30,549 bases of DNA. Origin: JANOXC01 sp031418215. Its GTDB lineage: Bacteria; Bacteroidota; Bacteroidia; AKYH767-A; OLB10. A program made the translations under genes and the position numbers. The notes below the pieces were generated by a model. The model was not told the origin of the DNA. It ran no database searches and worked only from the letters and a program-made list of their open reading frames with translations. This document shows, piece by piece, positions 15,880 through 23,506 of the stretch. How positions within the stretch are numbered: the first letter of the stretch is position 1; every line of letters starts with the position of its first letter. Location: NCBI GenBank assembly GCA_031418215.1, contig JANOXC010000044.1:1-30549 (forward strand), read 5' to 3'.

Positions 15880-16491
15880 TTATTTTTTCAGTTTTTTCAT
15901 TTCCGCTGCAACTAATCCGGCACTTACCTCATTTAGTTTTTCGAGTTCAAGAATTATGTTTTTAAAATCATCAGTGTCTCTGTTTTGGCTGAGTTTCCAT
16001 TTACCTTCTATTTTATCGATCGATACTTCAAAACCAACAATTCCCTTCATCTGCTGCCTTACATATTCGGCCATTCCTTCAACGGTAACCGGGGATTGCT
16101 TACCTGTTTCGTATTTGTTTACCAATTCAATGAGCGATTGGTATAATTCATCGTTATCAATCAGCTTTATTTTTCCCGTTATATGAACAGCAATATAATT
16201 CCAGGTTGGCACATTGACATGATTATACCAGGAGGAACTGATGTAAGCATGTGGCCCCTGAAAAACGGCGAGGACGGGTTGCTCATTGAAACTCTTCCAT
16301 TGAGGATTGCCCCGTGCCAGATGTCCATGCAGCACTTTGTCGCCTTTTTTATTTAAAGCGAGCTCAATAGGGATATGAGAAACGAGGGGTAACCCATCTG
16401 CTGTTGAGATCAATTGCGCAAAGGCATTTTGACCGATGAAGTTCTCTATTGCTGGAAGATCCGTGTTGCGAAAGTGATTGGGTATGTACAT
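15880..16491 (-). CDS. PaiB-type FMN-binding protein (putative negative transcriptional regulator)
   Basis: A 203-residue cytoplasmic protein of the PaiB/FMN-binding split-barrel family. It starts with the family's MYIPNHFR motif and carries HIPIEL, LHGHLARGNPQWK, FQGPHAYISSSWY and VPTWNYIAVHITGKI, all characteristic. Length matches the family (about 200-210). In Bacillus, PaiB is linked to repression of sporulation and protease genes, but many homologues have no known regulatory role and could be flavin-dependent enzymes. No helix-turn-helix is evident. The gene is divergent from the alkyltransferase gene, sharing 68 bp, and has a perfect -7 box at 16512-16519. Confidence 0.92.
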   Translation of the reverse strand: MYIPNHFRNTDLPAIENFIGQNAFAQLISTADGLPLVSHIPIELALNKKGDKVLHGHLARGNPQWKSFNEQPVLAVFQGPHAYISSSWYNHVNVPTWNYIAVHITGKIKLIDNDELYQSLIELVNKYETGKQSPVTVEGMAEYVRQQMKGIVGFEVSIDKIEGKWKLSQNRDTDDFKNIILELEKLNEVSAGLVAAEMKKLKK

Positions 16492-16511
16492 TCAAAGAAA
16501 GATTTATGAAA

Positions 16512-16519
16512 CAAATATA
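16512..16519 (-). promoter_or_regulatory. -7 box TATATTTG of the PaiB-type gene
   Basis: The minus-strand TATATTTG is a perfect TAnnTTTG match, 20 nt before the ATG at 16491, implying a short leader of about 13 nt. A TTTG exists further upstream but at a 26-nt spacing, longer than usual, so the -33 element is uncertain. Confidence 0.4.
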
Positions 16520-16559
16520 AACTATGTTGAATGTTATTATTTTTACAAATCTGATTATT

Positions 16560-17066
16560 ATGGAAGAATCATTCAACAGCATCTATCATTCTCCCCTAGG
16601 GCCTTTAGTTATTGAAGGTACTTCATCAGTCATTACAACAATTACTTTTCTGGAAGAAGAACCACCCAAAGTTGAGGACAATAGAAAGATTCCAACGGTT
16701 TTAGATCATTGTGCATTCCTGCTAACGGAATATTTTGCAGGCAGGCTGTTAGCTTTCGATATTGCAACGCAGCTTAACGGCACTTCTTTTCAATTGGAGA
16801 TTTGGAAACTGTTAATTGATATTCCATTTGGAAAAACAATTAGTTATCTTGAGCTATCCAAACGTTATGGTGATGTGAATGCAATCCGTGCTGTTGGTGC
16901 TGCTAACGGGAAGAATCCGCTTCCTATTATTGTCCCTTGTCACAGGGTGATTGGCAGCAAAGGAGAGCTTACCGGTTATTCAGGAAAAATCTGGCGTAAA
17001 AAGTGGATGCTTGAACATGAAAACAGCATTGTGAGCAAACAGCAATCGTTGTTCAGTTTATTGTAA
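16560..17066 (+). CDS. ogt: Methylated-DNA--protein-cysteine S-methyltransferase (O6-alkylguanine-DNA alkyltransferase)
   Basis: A suicide DNA repair protein that transfers alkyl groups from O6-alkylguanine to its own cysteine. With the ATG at 16560 it has 168 residues, typical for Ogt. The active-site motif is PCHRVIG (Cys127), preceded by the Asn-hinge region AANGKNPLPIIV. The DNA-binding helix region PFGKTISYLELSKRYG and the final GYSGKIWRKKWMLEHE are also present. An in-frame ATG at 16524 would add 12 mainly hydrophobic residues with no family counterpart, so the downstream start MEESFNS is preferred. It diverges from the PaiB-type gene and converges on the GNAT gene with a 13-bp gap. No Ada-type N-terminal regulatory domain is present. 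Confidence 0.95.
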   Translation: MEESFNSIYHSPLGPLVIEGTSSVITTITFLEEEPPKVEDNRKIPTVLDHCAFLLTEYFAGRLLAFDIATQLNGTSFQLEIWKLLIDIPFGKTISYLELSKRYGDVNAIRAVGAANGKNPLPIIVPCHRVIGSKGELTGYSGKIWRKKWMLEHENSIVSKQQSLFSLL

Positions 17067-17079
17067 ATTTTGTTTTCTA

Positions 17080-17532
17080 TTACCCGGCGATTACTGTTTT
17101 CCAAAAATAAAAATTCGACGAGTCAATCAATTGAAAATCTTCAGTTGGGTATAATTTATTCCCTTCAGTATTGTCTTTTCCTGTTTCGAGCAACAGCCCG
17201 GCTGCATTTGTATCACAGGCAAGTTTCCGGCATTGTGTAATAAGCATTCCTGCAACGCCTTTTCTACGGGCAGATTTTATCACAAACAAATCATTAAGCA
17301 TCCACAATTTCTTCATTTGAACGGACGAGAAAAGCGGGTAGAGTTGTGTGAATCCGACGATTTCATTTTCGTTTTTTACAATAAATATTACAGAATCTTT
17401 ATTTTGTATTCGCTCGGAAATAAACTGTCGGCAGGCATCAATATTTGAAGGTTGTTTGTAAAAGCAGCGATAATCGTCAAATATTCCGGACAACTCAGTT
17501 ATGTCGAAAGGGGTAGCTTCAAATAGTTCCAT
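17080..17532 (-). CDS. GNAT-family N-acetyltransferase
   Basis: A 150-residue cytoplasmic acyl-CoA-dependent acetyltransferase of unknown substrate. The central beta strands (VIFIVKNENEIVGFTQLYP, WMLNDLFVIKSARRKGVAGML) lead into the acetyl-CoA pyrophosphate-binding motif A, here SARRKGVA, a match to the (R/Q)xxGx(G/A) pattern. It is followed by helix ITQCRKLAC, then LLLETGKDNTEGNKLY and the closing FYFWKTV. The size is standard for a single GNAT domain. The gene is 89 bp downstream of the polysaccharide deacetylase stop on the same strand and could be co-transcribed with it. The function cannot be narrowed further. Confidence 0.9.
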   Translation of the reverse strand: MELFEATPFDITELSGIFDDYRCFYKQPSNIDACRQFISERIQNKDSVIFIVKNENEIVGFTQLYPLFSSVQMKKLWMLNDLFVIKSARRKGVAGMLITQCRKLACDTNAAGLLLETGKDNTEGNKLYPTEDFQLIDSSNFYFWKTVIAG

Positions 17533-17621
17533 TATGATATGTATGAAGGTTAATTTATTTTATCTGCACTAATAAGTTTTTGAGACGCTTTTTTCTGTTA
17601 ACATAGACATTTCTGCAAGTA

Positions 17622-18236
17622 CTATTTGTTCGGAATAGCTTCAAATGTAAATCCCAAACCTGAGAAGTGTTCCAATACTTTTGGTAAGGCACCACGCAAC
17701 CTTAATTCGGCTTTCAGGCTATCGTGAAACACGATAATGGAGCCGGGACGAGAATTGGTTTTTACTTTATTTAAACAATATTCGGCATTCTTGCTGCTGT
17801 CGTAATCATAACTCAATACATCCCACATAATGATGCTGAACTTTTTCTTCAACGCTTTGATCAATGGCGATGTTATCTTGCCGTATGGCGGGCGAAATAA
17901 TTTAGTGTCAATCAATTTTTCAGCTTTTTGCACATCATCCATGAAATTCTCGTGTGAATTCTTCCATGCATTCAGATGTGTGTGTGTATGGTTGCCTGTT
18001 GAATGACCGTTTTCAATAATCAGTTTATATATATCAGGGTATTTATTTACATTGTCTCCAATACAGAAAAAAGTAACTTTGGCATTGTATTGCGCCAATT
18101 GTTCCAGTACCCATGGCGTAACTTCTGGGATTGGCCCATCATCAAAAGTAAGGTACAGCACTTTCTGATTGGTGCTGATCCTCCAGGTGAGTGATGGAAA
18201 GAGTAGTCTAAGTATATACTGTAAGCTCAATGGCAT
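17622..18236 (-). CDS. Polysaccharide deacetylase (NodB-like, carbohydrate esterase 4)
   Basis: A 204-residue metal-dependent deacetylase that removes N- or O-acetyl groups from polysaccharide such as peptidoglycan or chitin oligomers. All CE4 motifs are visible: TFDDGP (catalytic base D32, metal ligand D33), GNHTHTH (H83 and H87, metal ligands), RPPYG (R115-G119), MWDVLSYDYD, and the final IIVFHDS. The protein is a bare NodB domain. The N-terminus (MPLSLQYILRLLFPSLTWRI) is amphipathic/hydrophobic without a clear cleavage site, so location (cytoplasm or membrane-anchored) is unclear. Substrate cannot be inferred from the neighbours. Confidence 0.93.
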   Translation of the reverse strand: MPLSLQYILRLLFPSLTWRISTNQKVLYLTFDDGPIPEVTPWVLEQLAQYNAKVTFFCIGDNVNKYPDIYKLIIENGHSTGNHTHTHLNAWKNSHENFMDDVQKAEKLIDTKLFRPPYGKITSPLIKALKKKFSIIMWDVLSYDYDSSKNAEYCLNKVKTNSRPGSIIVFHDSLKAELRLRGALPKVLEHFSGLGFTFEAIPNK

Positions 18237-18347
18237 TTATTGAACTAAGTATTTTGATATAAACGCATGCAAAGAAATGTATTTAATGGAATTGTTAATT
18301 TTGAAGAGGCTCAATTTAACTTACATTATGGGGTAATTATTTTTTAC

Positions 18348-18385
18348 CGCAAAGAACGCAAAGAAAATTCGCAAAGTGCGCAAAG
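18348..18385. repeat. Four-fold CGCAAAG intergenic repeat
   Basis: The heptamer CGCAAAG occurs at 18348-18354, 18357-18363, 18370-18376 and 18379-18385, with starts 9, 13 and 9 bp apart. On the minus strand this reads as CTTTGCG repeats. It sits in the 250-bp gap between the deacetylase and DUF2723 genes. From memory, similar CTTTGCG(TT/CA) repeats are common in intergenic DNA of several bacterial groups; the function is unknown to me. Confidence 0.7.
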
Positions 18386-18434
18386 TGATTTGTAATGACG
18401 GATGTTTGTTTACTATTAAGCCAAACGAGCACAT

Positions 18435-18466
18435 AAAAAAAGCCACTTCAGTGAAATGGCCTTTTT
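18435..18466 (-). terminator. Rho-independent terminator of the DUF2723 gene
   Basis: The minus-strand transcript reads GCCAUUUC-ACU-GAAGUGGC (18442-18460), an 8-bp stem with one G-U wobble and a 3-nt loop, followed at once by seven U (18435-18441). It lies 22 bp past the TAA of the DUF2723 gene. The opposite flank has five T on the plus strand, so it could also act on plus-strand transcripts, though the stem then has one C-A mismatch. Confidence 0.85.
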
Positions 18467-18487
18467 ATTATTCATAAACGGAAGAAT

Positions 18488-21400
18488 TTATATTCCTCCG
18501 CCGTATTGCGCTTCCAGTTTCTTGAACCGCTCCTCCAGATTTTTGACGATCTCTGTTTGTCCTGAACTCTTTGACATACGTATCAACTCCTGGAATACGG
18601 CCATGGCCTGTCCCATGTCACGATCGACACTTTTAATATAGGAGGTTCCTTTCAGCGAGAAATAATATGCTAAATCGTCTTCATAGAGATCAGCCATTCT
18701 TTTAACAATACTATTGGCTGTTGCAATTGCCTGTTTACGTTTTTGTTCAGGAAGTTCAATACCCGTGTTGTTCATAGAGGAGTCGCCGGCCTGTCCGATT
18801 AAATAATACATTTCAACAGGACGCAGCATCATGACATTATAAGGGACGGTTTTGTCAGGCATTTCTTCCAGGCATTTATCCATTACTTTCAATGCTGAAT
18901 CTCTTTTGTTTTCATTGATCAACGTTTCGGCAAGACGGGAGAAGTTGTTGCGGAAATTCATTGTCATGTTGAGGTTGTTCTGATCAAGATAAACGTCTTC
19001 ACGATTCATGTTTCCATAAACAAACTTATTCATCATGTTATTGTACATATCCGTTGAATTGACACGACCTGTTTGATTGGGTCCTAAATCTTTTGAACGG
19101 ATCGGAACAATACGATAAGCAAGTCCTTCGAGCTGGAAATAGGGTTGTAAGTTCAGGTAGCTGTCATCTCCAACAGTAACCGCAAAATAAATTGGGCGTT
19201 TCCAATTGTTATGGGCCAGCAAATCAAGTATCATGATATCTGCTTTCATCAAATAACTCTTCTCAACCTCCCAACGCATGGTATCTTCAATTAAAGCAGC
19301 ATCTTCACGACGAACAGTACCTGATTTCAGAACAGCTGCTTTATCTACAGCCAAACTAAATTTCTTAGTTGGAAAATAGCTTAAAGAAGTTCCTCCCTGT
19401 GTTTGTACTTTATAACTTGCATCATCATTAGAAATAAAAGCGATGACGTCTTTTATGTCAGCATACCCGGGAATATTTCTATCGTAGTATGGAATATAAT
19501 CGCGCGTTCCCTGAATATATTTATCATGCGTTAAACTGAAAGGAACCGGTGGCGATTGGTATGCTTGTCGTTTCATTTGGTCGATGTACCAGTCAGTATT
19601 AAGGAGACTCAGGTTGATAATACGAATGTCAGGGCGTATCCCTTCTGTTTCCTGAGCATACCAAAGCGGGAAGGTGTCATTATCACCATTGGTAAAGATG
19701 ATGGCATTTGGCGCACACGACTGCAGATAATCCCATGCAAAGTCGCGAGGGGTATAACGGTTAGCACGGCTATGGTCATCCCAGCCTTCTTTAGCCATTA
19801 GCCCCGGCACAGCAACCATACATAAGGCAGTTGTGATGACGCCAGCAGCAGCCGGGTTTAATTTCTTTTGTATGGATTCAATGATCGACAATACACCTAA
19901 TCCTATCCAGATTGCAAAAGCATAAAACGATCCCGAATAGGCATAATCACGCTCCCGGGGTTGTAATGGTGGTTGGTTCAGGTAAAGCACAATGGCAAGA
20001 CCCGTAAAAAAGAAGAGCAGAAGTATTACCCAGGCATCATGACTGTCTTTCTTAAAATGATAAATAAGTCCTATAATTCCTAGAATGAGCGGCAAGAAAT
20101 AAAAACAATTGCGGGCCTTGTTATCCAGCATATTCTGGGAAAGTTTATCTTGTGGGCCAAGCCTCCACTCATCAATAGATTTTATTCCACTCAACCAGTT
20201 TCCACGCGAAATACCGCCATGTCCCTGGATATCATTTTGGCGTCCTACAAAATTCCACATGAAGTAACGCAAATACATATGTCCGATCTGGTAAACGAAA
20301 AGAAATTTCAGGTTTTGCCCGAATGTTGGTGTGGCATCTCCTTTGACGCCGGCCCATTCTTTATATTGGGCAACATGGCTACCCTGAGAACTGTGCATCC
20401 TTGGCAACAAGGTGCATTTATCTTTTTCATAAACAGGAATTATCTTAGGTCCTGTTTCAATGTATTTGTCCTCACCTTTAACATATTGCATGGAACCTTC
20501 TTCAAGGTCAACTTGTTTGGCATTGTAATATTGACCGTAAAATAAAGGACGGTCGCCATATTGCTCCCTGTTGAGGTAACCCAATAAGGCAAATGCATTT
20601 TCCGGATCGTTTTCATCCATAGGAGGATTGGCAGTAGATCGTACTACTACCATGGTATAAGAGGAGTAGCCAATTACTATAAATGCGCCACATAACAGGG
20701 CTGTATTCAGTACAACATTTCCTTTTTTCGAACTGTAATGCAATCCATAAACAACACCAGCGGCGAGCAGTAATAAGAAGAAAATGAAGCCAGACCAAAA
20801 CGGCATACCAAACCCATTCACAAACATTAAATCGAACTTACTGGCAATGATCAATAAACCCGAAATGATACCATACTGAACAGCACCGAGAATAGCAACA
20901 CTGATGACTGCTGTTTTGATGATACCGCTATTTGTTGGCTTAAATTTGCGGAAATAATAAACAAAAGCCAAAGCAGGGATGGTAAGCAGGTTCAGCAAAT
21001 GGACACCAATGGATAATCCCATCAGGTAGGCTATTAATATGATCCAACGAACAGCATGTTTTTCATCTGCAACGGCTTCCCATTTAAAAATTGCCCAGAA
21101 AACAATTGCCGTAAAAAAAGAGGAAGAAGCATAAACCTCGCCTTCAACAGCTGAGAACCAGAAAGAATCGCTGAAGGTGTAGGCCATTGCACCAACCATT
21201 CCGCTTCCCATTACGGCAATAAGTTGCGCAGTGGTAGCCTCATTGGTTGTAATAACAATTTTACGGGCGAGGGCAGTGATGGTCCAGAATAAAAACAAGA
21301 TTGTAAGGGCGCTCATGGTAGCTGACATCATGTTAATCATGATAGCAGGCATTCTTGGGTCGCTGCCACCAAAAAGGGTTAAAACACGACCCATCATCAG

Positions 21401-21571
21401 AAATAAAGGTGCTCCGGGCGGATGGCCAACCTGGAGTTTGAATGATGCAGCGATAAACTCACCGCAATCCCAGAAACTTCCAGTTGGTTCAATGGAACTG
21501 CCGTAAACAAACATGGCTATGCCAAATGCTATCCAGCCAAGGAGGTTGTTGATCTTTTTATATTGATTCAT
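18488..21571 (-). CDS. DUF2723 family membrane protein (GT-C-like, GT117-type)
   Basis: About 1,027 residues. The N-terminal half has about a dozen transmembrane helices. The first large loop carries SFWDCGEF (D35, E38) and then GHPPGAPLF, the signature of DUF2723, which places an acidic residue where GT-C glycosyltransferases (PMT-like) have their catalytic Asp. The C-terminal half is soluble and presumably periplasmic, with NGDNDTFPLWYAQE, RPDIRIINLSLLNTDWYI and a helical tail. A role in protein or glycan glycosylation at the envelope is inferred; no substrate is known to me. I chose the ATG at 21571 (MNQYKK) because the longer frame to 21658 adds a basic, non-conserved stretch before the first helix. 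It is monocistronic and ends at a strong terminator. Confidence 0.9.
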   Translation of the reverse strand: MNQYKKINNLLGWIAFGIAMFVYGSSIEPTGSFWDCGEFIAASFKLQVGHPPGAPLFLMMGRVLTLFGGSDPRMPAIMINMMSATMSALTILFLFWTITALARKIVITTNEATTAQLIAVMGSGMVGAMAYTFSDSFWFSAVEGEVYASSSFFTAIVFWAIFKWEAVADEKHAVRWIILIAYLMGLSIGVHLLNLLTIPALAFVYYFRKFKPTNSGIIKTAVISVAILGAVQYGIISGLLIIASKFDLMFVNGFGMPFWSGFIFFLLLLAAGVVYGLHYSSKKGNVVLNTALLCGAFIVIGYSSYTMVVVRSTANPPMDENDPENAFALLGYLNREQYGDRPLFYGQYYNAKQVDLEEGSMQYVKGEDKYIETGPKIIPVYEKDKCTLLPRMHSSQGSHVAQYKEWAGVKGDATPTFGQNLKFLFVYQIGHMYLRYFMWNFVGRQNDIQGHGGISRGNWLSGIKSIDEWRLGPQDKLSQNMLDNKARNCFYFLPLILGIIGLIYHFKKDSHDAWVILLLFFFTGLAIVLYLNQPPLQPRERDYAYSGSFYAFAIWIGLGVLSIIESIQKKLNPAAAGVITTALCMVAVPGLMAKEGWDDHSRANRYTPRDFAWDYLQSCAPNAIIFTNGDNDTFPLWYAQETEGIRPDIRIINLSLLNTDWYIDQMKRQAYQSPPVPFSLTHDKYIQGTRDYIPYYDRNIPGYADIKDVIAFISNDDASYKVQTQGGTSLSYFPTKKFSLAVDKAAVLKSGTVRREDAALIEDTMRWEVEKSYLMKADIMILDLLAHNNWKRPIYFAVTVGDDSYLNLQPYFQLEGLAYRIVPIRSKDLGPNQTGRVNSTDMYNNMMNKFVYGNMNREDVYLDQNNLNMTMNFRNNFSRLAETLINENKRDSALKVMDKCLEEMPDKTVPYNVMMLRPVEMYYLIGQAGDSSMNNTGIELPEQKRKQAIATANSIVKRMADLYEDDLAYYFSLKGTSYIKSVDRDMGQAMAVFQELIRMSKSSGQTEIVKNLEERFKKLEAQYGGGI

Positions 21572-21952
21572 AATTGGTTTAATAGTGTGAAGACGGCGAA
21601 AATAAGCAATATTTACCTTGACTTTTCGATAGTTTATGCCATGTTTCAAGCACTTCATTAATAATTCAAGTAATTTTTAACATTAAAACCTGAAATAATC
21701 GGTTTAATCGTTGGCTGCCGTTGTTTGGCAGCAATGAGTTTCACTTGTTTTTTATTCTTTTAGGGCACTACCCGAAGGCCTTGTCGGATTTTAGAATTGG
21801 TGTTTTGATAAGTCAATAAATTAGCAAAAAGCTGTTCCTCCTTATATTGTTTTAAAATGAAATTACCGGCTTATGGTTTATTAATACAATGACAAGCATG
21901 TGGTAACAATTACATAGCATATGCACATGATTTTTACATCGTAGAGAAAACG
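21572..21952. other. Intergenic region between divergent genes with one hairpin
   Basis: A 381-bp AT-rich gap between the DUF2723 start and the zinc-ribbon gene. I see no gene in it. A perfect 6-bp stem, GCTGCC (21714-21719) and GGCAGC (21727-21732), encloses a 7-nt loop. It is not followed by a T-tract, so it is not an evident terminator. A near-palindrome (ccgaaggccttgtcgg) lies near 21770-21786. No TAnnTTTG box at a convincing position was found for either gene. Confidence 0.4.
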
Positions 21953-22147
21953 ATGATGAATTTCGATTTGACGGATAAAATAAAGATCGGCAATAGTGCT
22001 AATGCTTGTCCACATTGTGGTGCAATAATGGAACGTATTGGAAGAAGTAATAATGACAGGATGATTAGCAAAGTAACATTAAAAATTATCAAGACCAAGC
22101 GGCACCAATGTTTTCAATGCTTCTCCATTAAAAGAAAATATTTTTGA
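21953..22147 (+). CDS. Small zinc-ribbon protein
   Basis: A 64-residue protein with two CxxC knuckles, CPHC (C19, C22) and CFQC (C53, C56), separated by a basic stretch with GRSNNDRMISKVT. The spacing and the R-x-C-x-x-C context match small zinc-ribbon proteins that are common in Bacteroidota and usually unannotated. A structural Zn site is inferred; nucleic-acid binding is possible from the basic charge (KIIKTKRH) but not shown. It has no signal peptide, so it is cytoplasmic. Two ATGs in tandem (21953 and 21956) could serve as the start. It lies 36 bp upstream of the phosphodiesterase gene on the same strand and may share its transcript. Confidence 0.7.
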   Translation: MMNFDLTDKIKIGNSANACPHCGAIMERIGRSNNDRMISKVTLKIIKTKRHQCFQCFSIKRKYF

Positions 22148-22183
22148 ACATAACTTATTCACAATTAACATTAATCCGCAACA

Positions 22184-23074
22184 ATGCACAATATCAACGC
22201 TAATATTCCATCGATAACCAATGCTCAAAAGTTTAACAGCTTTAAGTCTCCGGCAAAGGCATTTTTCGACATTGCAGGGCACAGAGGTTGCCGCGGCTTG
22301 ATGCCTGAGAATACCATTCACGCATTTATTGAAGCTTTAAAGCTTGGTGCAAACACGTTGGAAATGGATGTAGTAGTGTCGGGCGACGGGCAGTTGGTAG
22401 TATCACATGAGCCCTGGATGTCGCCTGAAATTTGCCTGGCGCCTGATGGTTCGATAATGGATAAAAATGAAAAAAGAAATATATATGAAATGACCTATGC
22501 TGAGATTAGTCAATATGATTGCGGTAAGAAAATAAATCGATTATTTCCGATGCAAAGATCTGTCAGTTCAGTTAAACCATTATTATCGGAAGTTATTCGT
22601 CGCGTGGAAAAATATATATTATGCAATTCCTTCCGACAGGTCCAATATAATATTGAAATAAAAACTTCACCGGAATGGGATACTGTTTTTCAACCAAAAC
22701 CTGAGGATGTTGTTTTAAAAGTATATGATTTAATACGCCGGCAAAATATACAGCGCAGGTGTACGATACAAAGTTTTGATGTGCGGCCCTTACAGATTTT
22801 CCGTCGAATTGCTCCGCAAATGCGGTTGTCGTTGCTGGTTGATAATGCCTGTTCAATAGCAGACAATATCGGCGCATTAGGATTTACGCCGCAAGTTTAC
22901 AGTCCTGATTACCGTTTAGTGAATGCTGAAATGATTAATTCAATTCATCTGAAAGGGATGAAAATCATTCCATGGACGGTAAATGAAATTCTCGTTATGA
23001 ATGAATTGAAACAGATGGGCGTGGATGGAATCATTACTGATTATCCTGATATAGCTGTTAAACTCGTAGAATGA
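22184..23074 (+). CDS. Glycerophosphodiester phosphodiesterase family protein
   Basis: A 296-residue GDPD-family hydrolase that splits glycerophosphodiesters into glycerol-3-phosphate and an alcohol. The metal-binding and catalytic motifs are present: AGHRGCRGLMPENT (H33, R34, E42, N43), LEMDVVVSGDG (E60, D62), SHEPW (H75), NIEIKTSP, IPWTVN and GIITDYPD. The fold is a TIM barrel with standard domain length. Many Bacteroidota homologues are exported or lipoproteins, but the N-terminus here (MHNINANIPSITNAQKF) is polar with no signal peptide, so a cytoplasmic enzyme is the direct reading. No better upstream start was identified. A terminator follows at 23095. Confidence 0.93.
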   Translation: MHNINANIPSITNAQKFNSFKSPAKAFFDIAGHRGCRGLMPENTIHAFIEALKLGANTLEMDVVVSGDGQLVVSHEPWMSPEICLAPDGSIMDKNEKRNIYEMTYAEISQYDCGKKINRLFPMQRSVSSVKPLLSEVIRRVEKYILCNSFRQVQYNIEIKTSPEWDTVFQPKPEDVVLKVYDLIRRQNIQRRCTIQSFDVRPLQIFRRIAPQMRLSLLVDNACSIADNIGALGFTPQVYSPDYRLVNAEMINSIHLKGMKIIPWTVNEILVMNELKQMGVDGIITDYPDIAVKLVE

Positions 23075-23094
23075 TTTTATAGTAATACGAGCAT

Positions 23095-23136
23095 CAGGAT
23101 TCGGCTTTTTCTAAAGCCTGAATGCCTGTTTTTTTT
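23095..23136 (+). terminator. Probable rho-independent terminator of the GDPD gene
   Basis: The sequence 23095-23128 folds as CAGGATTC-GGCTTT against AAAGCCTGAATGCCTG, a stem of about 14 bp interrupted by two single-base bulges, with a short TTCT-type loop. It is followed by eight T (23129-23136). It starts 20 bp after the stop codon at 23074. The bulges lower confidence slightly. Confidence 0.7.
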
Positions 23137-23277
23137 AAAGGAATACAGCCTGCTTTTAAGAATTTCTTTTTTTTTACCTGATAAAGCGTTGATTATGCGA
23201 CATTCTGCCTCAGGCATATAGTTTTTATAAACAATGGGGGAATTATCATATTAGGCGCAAAAGGGCTCATTTGTAGG

Positions 23278-23295
23278 CGATTAACTAGTTAATCG
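23278..23295. promoter_or_regulatory. 18-bp perfect palindrome, possible operator
   Basis: CGATTAACTAGTTAATCG is identical to its own reverse complement over all 18 bases; the flanking bases (g and a) break the symmetry. It lies 64 bp upstream of the possible -33 box and 212 bp before the ATG of the giant surface protein gene. The form is that of a homodimeric regulator site. The regulator is unknown. Confidence 0.45.
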
Positions 23296-23358
23296 AATGG
23301 CTGCCTGATGTTTAAACACCGATTTTTTAAAATGGCATTTTTAATGGGAGAAAAAAAA

Positions 23359-23390
23359 GTTGCAAGGGGATTTTTTTATACCAATATTTG
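23359..23390 (+). promoter_or_regulatory. Possible promoter of the giant surface protein gene
   Basis: GTTG (23359-23362) and AATATTTG (23383-23390) are separated by 20 nt. Each differs from the Bacteroidota consensus (TTTG, TAnnTTTG) at one base. The spacing fits the usual 19-23 nt. The implied transcription start is near 23397, giving a leader of about 110 nt. Confidence 0.3.
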
Positions 23391-23506
23391 CTTTTAAATA
23401 CCACAATTTATTACTAGATTTATTGGCTTGCTCCATTATAAGGGGTTGTGCTATCTACGTCAACAATAAAGCAATTACACAACTACAAATACTTAAAAAC
23501 CATTTT

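Larger units (their letters stand above)
23137..23506. other. Upstream region of the giant surface protein gene
   Basis: 370 bp without a gene. It contains several homopolymer T and A runs (near 23166-23176 and 23351-23358), an 18-bp perfect palindrome (23278-23295) and a possible promoter (23359-23390). The predicted leader of roughly 110 nt before the ATG at 23507 has no strong Shine-Dalgarno, as is usual in Bacteroidota. Confidence 0.5.

Noticed and set aside
15857..16186. 109-codon plus-strand open frame rich in Ser/Phe
   Set aside because: It overlaps the PaiB-type gene in antisense, and that gene has strong family motifs over its full length. The Ser/Phe bias is the complement of Lys/Glu-rich helices.
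16524..16559. Upstream ATG that would extend the alkyltransferase by 12 residues
   Set aside because: The added residues are hydrophobic and outside the family alignment; the ATG at 16560 gives the usual length.
20150..20545. 131-codon plus-strand open frame inside the DUF2723 gene
   Set aside because: It is antisense to a well-supported membrane protein, with no recognisable domain or upstream signal.
21572..21658. Upstream ATG that would extend the DUF2723 protein by 29 residues
   Set aside because: The extension is basic and precedes the family-typical start MNQYKKINNLLGW; it probably lies in the leader.
21714..21732. GCTGCC/GGCAGC hairpin considered as a terminator or riboswitch
   Set aside because: There is no T-tract, no known aptamer pattern, and it sits between divergent starts where a terminator is not needed.
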